From the NCBI RefSeq assembly GCF_001899645.1, contig NZ_MKVV01000053.1, positions 16,849 through 80,848 of the forward strand: a DNA stretch of 64,000 nt. Reading direction: 5' to 3'. This document shows positions 59,452 to 64,000 of the stretch, piece after piece; the stretch's first letter is position 1; every line of letters begins with the position of its first letter. Origin of the DNA: Pseudonocardia sp. 73-21 (GTDB lineage: Bacteria > Actinomycetota > Actinomycetes > Mycobacteriales > Pseudonocardiaceae). Below the pieces are notes generated by a model, which worked only from the letters and a program-made list of their open reading frames with translations, did no database searches and had not been told where the DNA came from. Position numbers and translations under genes: made by a program.

Positions 59452-61191
59452 GTGGGCATTCTCTTTGCGCGAGCCTTCACCGAGCAGGCGTTGCTCGATG
59501 CGTGGGACACGGTCCGAGCCGCGGCACTTGCCGACGGGCAGCCCGACGCGGAGGTGGCGCGGTTCGAGGACGGAGCCGCACGCCGCATCGCGGAGCTCGC
59601 GGCGGAGCTGGCGGCGGGGGAGTGGGAGCCGCAGCCGGTGCGACGGGTGGAGATTCCGAAGCCCGGCGGCGGGGTGCGGCGGCTCGGGGTGCCGCCCCTG
59701 GCTGACCGGGTGGTGGAACGGGCGCTGCTGACCGTGCTCGACCCGGAGATTGACCCGCGGCTGTTGCCGTGGAGCTTCGCCTATCGGCGCGGGCTCGGAG
59801 CGCGAGACGCGGTGGCGGCGCTCGAGGACGCCCGCGACACGGGGCTGGGTTGGGTCGCGCGCGCCGACGTGAAGGACTTCTTCGAGAGGGTGCCGCAGTG
59901 GGAGGTGTTGCGGCGCCTGCGCGAAGCCGTCGACGACGAGCGGGTCGTGCATCTGGTCGGCATGCTGCTCGACCGCACCGTCGCCGGCGGGCGGGCCGCG
60001 CCGCTCGACCGTGGGCGTGGCCTGCACCAGGGCAGCGTCGTCTCACCGTTGCTGAGCAACCTCTACCTCGACGTGTTGGAACTGAACTCCGGCAAGAGCC
60101 ATGTGGCGTCGTTCGACGGTGGCGTGCGGTTCCTCGGCGAGACGGTCACCGCCTCCACCCTGAATGCGGCCGAGGCGGTGTCGCACCCGCTGGAGACCTC
60201 GGTGTACGTCGACCGCCAGGGCAGCCTGATCCGTGTGCGCGGGGAGAACCTGGTCGTGGTCGACGGCGAGGAGGCGCTGCTGCGACTGAACCTGCGCCGG
60301 GTTCGTCAGGTGACCTGCTACGGACGGGTGGGGCTGACCACCGCGTTCCTGCACCGCGCCCTGGAGCGGGGCATCGAGGTCGTGCTGCTCGACCGCGGCG
60401 GGAGTCTGGGTGGGAGGCTCACTGCGCCGTGCGCGTCGGACCCGACAGTCCGCCGTGCCCAGTACCGGGCGGCCGACGACCCCGACACTTGCCGCACGAT
60501 CGCCGCCGCTCTCATCGCCGGGAAGATCGGCAACATGCGGGTGACGCTGCTGCGGGCGGCACGCCGCCAGGACGACCTCGACGCGGCGATCGGCGCGGAA
60601 CGTCTCGCCGCGCTGGAGGCGCAGCTGCCCGATGCCGCGAGCCTCGACGTGCTGCTGGGGCTGGAGGGCGCCGCCAGCCGCGAGTACTTCCAGGCGGCCC
60701 AGCGGATGGTCGATCCCATGTTCGGCTTCACCGCCCGGCAGCGCCGCCCGCCTCCGGACCCGATCAACGCGATGCTCTCCTACGGCTACACGCTGCTGTG
60801 TCACGAGGTGATCGCGGCCCTGGAGGGAGCCGGTCTGGACCCGCTGGTGGGCGTCCTGCACCAGCATCGGTGGGGTCGCCCGGCCCTGGCCCTGGACCTG
60901 ATGGAGGAGTTCCGGCCGATGACCGTCGACGTCGCCGTGTGGCGCCTGACCGGCTCCCGCACGGTTCGCGCGGAGCAGTTCACCGTCGAGCCCGACCTCG
61001 GCTGCCGGATGGGCGACGACGCGCGGGCCGCGTTCCTGGCCGCCTACGAGCGCCGCATGCTGACCCTGACCACGCACCCGGCGGCCGGGCGGCGGGTGTC
61101 GTTCCGGGTGGCGATCGGGGTACAGGCCAAGGCGCTGGCCGCGGCACTGCTCGATCCGGGGCGCCCCTACCGCGCTCTGCGGTGGAAGTGA
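59452..61191 (+). CDS. cas1: Reverse transcriptase-Cas1 fusion with an internally deleted RT
   Basis: A 579-aa fusion. GTG 59452 is preferred (AAGGTGG nearby); an open frame from 59383 adds 23 residues. RT part (residues about 1-235): IPKPGGGVRRLGVPPLADRV, the motif A region VARADVKDFFERVP (D139) and GLHQGSVVSPLLSNLYLD (190-207) are group II intron-like. The YADD block and flanks, normally 50-60 residues, are missing: residue 210 runs straight into LNSGKSHVASFDGGVRFLG, the block after YADD. Cas1 part (249-579) is intact: E404 (LGLEGAASREYF), H470 (VGVLHQHRWGRPALALD), D482. Spacer integration should work; reverse transcription should not. Confidence 0.9.
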   Translation: MGILFARAFTEQALLDAWDTVRAAALADGQPDAEVARFEDGAARRIAELAAELAAGEWEPQPVRRVEIPKPGGGVRRLGVPPLADRVVERALLTVLDPEIDPRLLPWSFAYRRGLGARDAVAALEDARDTGLGWVARADVKDFFERVPQWEVLRRLREAVDDERVVHLVGMLLDRTVAGGRAAPLDRGRGLHQGSVVSPLLSNLYLDVLELNSGKSHVASFDGGVRFLGETVTASTLNAAEAVSHPLETSVYVDRQGSLIRVRGENLVVVDGEEALLRLNLRRVRQVTCYGRVGLTTAFLHRALERGIEVVLLDRGGSLGGRLTAPCASDPTVRRAQYRAADDPDTCRTIAAALIAGKIGNMRVTLLRAARRQDDLDAAIGAERLAALEAQLPDAASLDVLLGLEGAASREYFQAAQRMVDPMFGFTARQRRPPPDPINAMLSYGYTLLCHEVIAALEGAGLDPLVGVLHQHRWGRPALALDLMEEFRPMTVDVAVWRLTGSRTVRAEQFTVEPDLGCRMGDDARAAFLAAYERRMLTLTTHPAAGRRVSFRVAIGVQAKALAAALLDPGRPYRALRWK

Positions 61192-61697
61192 GCGCCTTCG
61201 TCGTCGTGGTCGCCTACGACATCGCCGACGACGGCCGCCGCGAGGACGTCGCCACGCTCCTGTCGGGCTACGGACCGCGGGTGCAGCTGTCGGTGTTCGA
61301 GTGCGAGGTGCGCTCCACCGGCGACCTGCGGGCACTGCGAGCCGCGCTGCGCGAGCGGATCGACCCCCTGGAGGACCAGGTCCGTGTCTACCCCACCACC
61401 ACGCAGACGTTCTCCGAGCGGGTGATCATCGGCGCCCGCACGGTCGAGGAACGCGCCGACTACTGGATCGTGCGCTGACAGACGTTCCCGCGATGCGTGC
61501 GCACGCTCCTCGGTGACGATCCGCGCGGCCCGCGGCAGGTGCACGCGCAACCACGCCTGCAACCGGGCCGCGTTGCCGTCGCGGGCCAGACCGACGAGCG
61601 TCGCGGCGTCGGCGGGGCCCAGCGCGGCAAGGCATCGCCGACCGATCCGCCGATCGCGTCGCAGCTCGGCCTCCGCACGTGCGTCCGGCCCGTTCAC
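61167..61697 (-). CDS. ORF downstream of the OmpA lipoprotein, running antisense into cas2
   Basis: Starts at GTG 61697, overlapping the OmpA-like gene stop (GTGA). The first 70 residues have a convincing helical composition (LAALGPADAATLVGLARDGNAARLQ-type sequence, split by a basic stretch) and good codon bias. From about 61480 onward the frame simply mirrors cas2 and looks non-genuine. The natural 3' end of this gene may have been lost when the CRISPR locus was placed here. Function unknown. Confidence 0.4.
   Translation of the reverse strand: MNGPDARAEAELRRDRRIGRRCLAALGPADAATLVGLARDGNAARLQAWLRVHLPRAARIVTEERAHASRERLSAHDPVVGAFLDRAGADDHPLGERLRGGGVDTDLVLQGVDPLAQRGSQCPQVAGGAHLALEHRQLHPRSVARQERGDVLAAAVVGDVVGDHDDEGAHFHRRAR
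61188..61478 (+). CDS. cas2: CRISPR-associated protein Cas2
   Basis: A 96-aa Cas2, the structural partner of Cas1 in the spacer integrase. Ferredoxin-like fold with VVVAYDIADDGRRE (conserved Asp), LLSGYGPRVQLSVFEC and the C-terminal VRVYPTTTQTF. Normal length. GTG start overlaps the stop of RT-cas1 (GTGA), so the two are co-translated. It is the last gene on this strand; the following minus-strand ORF converges on it. Confidence 0.95.
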   Translation: MSAFVVVVAYDIADDGRREDVATLLSGYGPRVQLSVFECEVRSTGDLRALRAALRERIDPLEDQVRVYPTTTQTFSERVIIGARTVEERADYWIVR

Positions 61698-62908
61698 GAT
61701 CCGGACGGGGTGAGGATGACGCTGCGGTTGTGCGCGGCCGGCTCGGGAAGCAGCGGCCCCGCCGGACCGTTGTCGGGCCGGTAGCCGGGGAAATGGCTGC
61801 CCAGGCCGGTGGTGTGGATGCGGTCGGCGGGGGCACCCAGGGACACCAGGACCGATGCGACCGCCCGGGCGCGGCGAAGCGAGAGGTCGAGCTGCCCCGC
61901 GTCGTCGCCCCACCGCGCCGTGGTTCCGGTCAGCGTGACCGTGCGGGCGGGATCGCCGGCGAGCCAGGTCGCGACCGGGGTCAGCAGGTCCGCCGCGCCC
62001 TGCGGGTCGCGCAGTACGTCGCGACCGGGCAGGAAGCCGACCGCCGAATCGTCGGCCAGCACGGTCGGGACCCCCGAGCCGAGGTCGATCACCGGCGGCG
62101 ACGGCAGCGGCACCAGGCCGACCGGAGGCAGCCCGGACCCGGCGGCGCCGTTGTGCGGCCACGAGCTGATCGTGACGCAGGCCGCGCCCGACGCGGTGAG
62201 CACTGCCGACCACAGCGCGCGCAGCTGGGCCTGCTGGGCGAGCGGGAGTGGCGGCTGCGGCGGCGCGGTATCGCCGATGCCGTAGCCCCGCACGACGAGG
62301 CCGTGCAGGTCGGGCAGCGCGTGGTGGGCGTGCAGGAACGCCACGACGTCGGCCGGGTCGGCGGCCAGGAGCCCGGGTCGGCGGAAGTCCAGCGGGGCCA
62401 CCGTCGACAGGCCGGGGTCGATGAGCACCACCGTGCCGGTCGGGCCGGTCGCGTGCACCGCCCGCGCAGCCATGTCGAGGCCCGCCAGATCGTCGACCTC
62501 GGCGGTGGTCGCCGTCGTCCGGGCCACCGCGTCGGCGACATCGGCGGAGAACTGGGCGCGGTCGGCGGCGAGCGCGTCGTCGTTCCCGGCGTCGGAGCGG
62601 AACACCTGGCCGGACACGACGGCCATCGGACGCCCGTCGATCTCGATCAGGCTGATCGGCGGTCCCGGCTGTCCGGCGGGCACCGCGACGGCGGCGGCGA
62701 GCATGCCCTCGACGTCGGGGGGAAGGGCGGGTGCTGGGCCGTTCGCGTGGCCGCCGACCGCCAGCGCCAGCGCGCCGGACGTCGGCGGGCAGCCCGGCAT
62801 CGCTGCCGGGTCGGTGGCGGCGGGCGGTTCCGCGGCGCCGCCGCCGCAGGCGGCGAGCAGCACCATGGCGACGAGGAGGGACAGAAGGCGGGGCAGGGTG
62901 CGAGACAT
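61694..62908 (-). CDS. OmpA-like lipoprotein
   Basis: A 404-aa exported lipoprotein: lipobox LLAACGGG near residue 21. The middle is a predicted alpha/beta domain (VVLIDPGLSTVAPLDF, LHGLVVRGYGIGD). The C-terminal 130 residues form an OmpA/MotB-like peptidoglycan-binding domain: VTLTGTTARWGDD, DLSLRRARAVASVLVSLG, IHTTGLGSHFPGY and NRSVILT. Likely tethers the envelope to peptidoglycan. Co-directional with the membrane gene upstream (14-bp gap). Confidence 0.85.
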   Translation of the reverse strand: MSRTLPRLLSLLVAMVLLAACGGGAAEPPAATDPAAMPGCPPTSGALALAVGGHANGPAPALPPDVEGMLAAAVAVPAGQPGPPISLIEIDGRPMAVVSGQVFRSDAGNDDALAADRAQFSADVADAVARTTATTAEVDDLAGLDMAARAVHATGPTGTVVLIDPGLSTVAPLDFRRPGLLAADPADVVAFLHAHHALPDLHGLVVRGYGIGDTAPPQPPLPLAQQAQLRALWSAVLTASGAACVTISSWPHNGAAGSGLPPVGLVPLPSPPVIDLGSGVPTVLADDSAVGFLPGRDVLRDPQGAADLLTPVATWLAGDPARTVTLTGTTARWGDDAGQLDLSLRRARAVASVLVSLGAPADRIHTTGLGSHFPGYRPDNGPAGPLLPEPAAHNRSVILTPSGS

Positions 62909-62922
62909 GGTCGGGGCGCTCC

Positions 62923-63771
62923 TCAGCTGTTCTCGCGACGGGTGCTCTTGGTCAGGGAGATCTCGCGACGCGGGCCCTCGGGAAGGGCGCGGGCCGGTAG
63001 TGGCAGCTCGGGGACAGGGCCGCTGCCGGTGACGCCGTCGGTGTGGCCGGGGTCCTGCTTGCCGATCGCGATCAGCAGCCGGGCGTGGTTTTGCAGCTCG
63101 GCCATCCGGGCCAGCACGATGCTCCGCGCCGAGTCCCGGCGGGCCAGCTCGCGCTCGCGCTCCCGGTCGTGCTGCTCGAGCACGGCGACGGCGCGGGCGA
63201 GCCGGGCGCGGGCGGCGGCCTCCCGCCGCACGGCCGCCCGCAGTACGGTCGCCGCGCGCCGCAGCCCGGTGTGCAGCGGGTTGTGCTGCAGGTACGCGGC
63301 GACGACCGCCCCGAGGCCGGAGGCCAGGTACAGCCCGATGAACACCGCCGCGGTGATGAGGTCGGTCGTGACGTGGCCGGTCGAGGATCCGAACCCGGAC
63401 GACGCCGAGGCGCGGGGCGCCTCGGCCCGCGCGACGAACGCGACCAGGCCGAGCAGCAGCCAACCGGCCAGCGCCAGGCCGAGCAGCACCCGGCTGGCCC
63501 GCGGGTCGCGGCAGCGCCACCGCGCCCACAACACCCCGGCGGCGTGCGCGACCGACACCGCGATCGCGGCGAACCCGGCGGCGATGGCGAGCAGCGTCAC
63601 CGGCGACGTCCGGAACAGCAGCGCGAGCACGGTGTAGAACGCGGCGAGGTCGCCGAGCAGGGCGAGCGCCTGCAGCGCCCAGGGCACCAGCTCCGCGAGG
63701 CCGCGCCCGGGCAGCAGCACCGGGTCGGCGAAGCTCGCGGCGGGTCGGTCGGCGGGTCGGGGATCGGACAC
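62923..63771 (-). CDS. Membrane protein with cytosolic coiled coil
   Basis: A 282-aa protein with about four transmembrane helices between residues 28 and 165 (including VLALLFRTSPVTLLAIAAGF and LLGLALAGWLLLGLVAFVA), then an Arg/Ala/Glu-rich coiled coil (residues 170-235) and a Pro-rich tail. No family recognised. GTG 63771 start. Operon with the OmpA-like lipoprotein, so an envelope role is likely. Confidence 0.7.
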   Translation of the reverse strand: MSDPRPADRPAASFADPVLLPGRGLAELVPWALQALALLGDLAAFYTVLALLFRTSPVTLLAIAAGFAAIAVSVAHAAGVLWARWRCRDPRASRVLLGLALAGWLLLGLVAFVARAEAPRASASSGFGSSTGHVTTDLITAAVFIGLYLASGLGAVVAAYLQHNPLHTGLRRAATVLRAAVRREAAARARLARAVAVLEQHDRERERELARRDSARSIVLARMAELQNHARLLIAIGKQDPGHTDGVTGSGPVPELPLPARALPEGPRREISLTKSTRRENS

Positions 63772-63786
63772 GGTGGGCTCCTCGGT

Positions 63787-64000
63787 TCAGGGGGTGGCGG
63801 GGTCGCCCGCGAGGCGGGCGCGGGCGGCCAGGTGGTCGGCCCGGGCGATCTGCAGGGCCCGGTGGGCGTCGTCGTGGTCGGCGGCCGCGGCGGCGACCTT
63901 TTCGCGCGCCGCGCCGTGCAGGCTCTCGACGGTGCCGGCGTGGTCGGCGTGCTCGGTATCGATGCGGGCGAGCCAGTCCGCGGCCCAGGACGCGATGAGC
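63787..64000 (-). CDS. C-terminal fragment of a helical Ala/His/Asp-rich protein
   Basis: The last 70 residues of a gene that begins beyond the window. The sequence is a long amphipathic helix (WLARIDTEHADHAGTVES and following) with strong codon bias, probably coiled coil. It ends 16 bp before the membrane protein start, so it belongs to the same operon. Confidence 0.6.
   Translation of the reverse strand, partial: LIASWAADWLARIDTEHADHAGTVESLHGAAREKVAAAAADHDDAHRALQIARADHLAARARLAGDPATP

Noticed and set aside
53639-61191. Type III-E (gRAMP/Craspase) CRISPR
   Set aside because: CHAT and TPR are present but no large multi-Cas7 gRAMP gene exists in the window, and Cas6 and the CARF-like protein are not type III-E features.

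Overview
The window is very GC-rich actinobacterial DNA with many GTG starts and 4-bp ATGA/GTGA stop-start overlaps. Left-flank genes resemble the Pseudonocardiales: a DUF3558-type lipoprotein paired with a small helical protein, and homologues of mycobacterial Rv3030, Rv3031 and Rv3032 (methylglucose lipopolysaccharide / alpha-glucan synthesis). A Pseudonocardia-like organism is the best guess; this is inference from gene content, not a database match.

1-13.5 kb is ordinary chromosome: regulator fragment, lipoprotein pair, nucleoside hydrolase + ribokinase (nucleoside salvage), hexapeptide acyltransferase, GT4 glycosyltransferase, secreted serine protease, a dioxygenase with two methyltransferases, a secreted peptidase, a GH57 branching enzyme and a methyltransferase.

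13.5-21 kb is a mobile, visibly less GC-rich insert: a tyrosine recombinase, an unknown short ORF, then a coupled pair of large helicases (HelD-like and SNF2/RapA-like), a likely defence or DNA-maintenance operon.

21-53 kb is a large accessory cluster that I cannot match to a named system. A minus-strand operon (31.9 to 21.2 kb) encodes a coiled-coil protein, a ClpA/B-type AAA+ ATPase, a radical-SAM activase-like protein, an FHA/zinc-ribbon protein, a membrane Ser/Thr kinase, membrane and unknown proteins, a tiny CxxC protein and a surface-anchored protein. Next come a sigma-like protein divergent from a HerA/TraG-type translocase ATPase and a membrane NTF2-like protein. A second minus-strand operon (47.3 to 37.0 kb) encodes a 1243-aa repeat-CHAT (caspase-like) protein, membrane/zinc-ribbon and coiled-coil proteins, a Ycf46-like AAA+ ATPase and a GH3 lipoprotein. 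Three large unknown helical proteins and a second sigma-like protein follow. Kinase, FHA, AAA+, CHAT, translocase and sigma-like modules together look like a multi-component signalling/conflict system.

53.1-61.5 kb, all on the plus strand, runs from small membrane proteins into a split CHAT protease + TPR pair, a membrane-anchored CARF-like protein, Cas6, a 10-repeat CRISPR array, a reverse transcriptase-Cas1 fusion and Cas2. No Cas10, Cas7, Cas5, Cas9 or gRAMP gene is visible. The RT half of the RT-Cas1 fusion keeps the first catalytic Asp motif and the QG motif but lacks the YADD segment. A CRISPR adaptation module with an apparently dead RT, a membrane CARF protein and a caspase-like CHAT/TPR pair, without an effector complex, is the most unusual feature here.

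61.5-64 kb returns to minus-strand envelope genes (OmpA-like lipoprotein, membrane coiled-coil protein and a partial gene). One coupled ORF there runs into cas2 antisense and may mark the edge of the CRISPR insertion.
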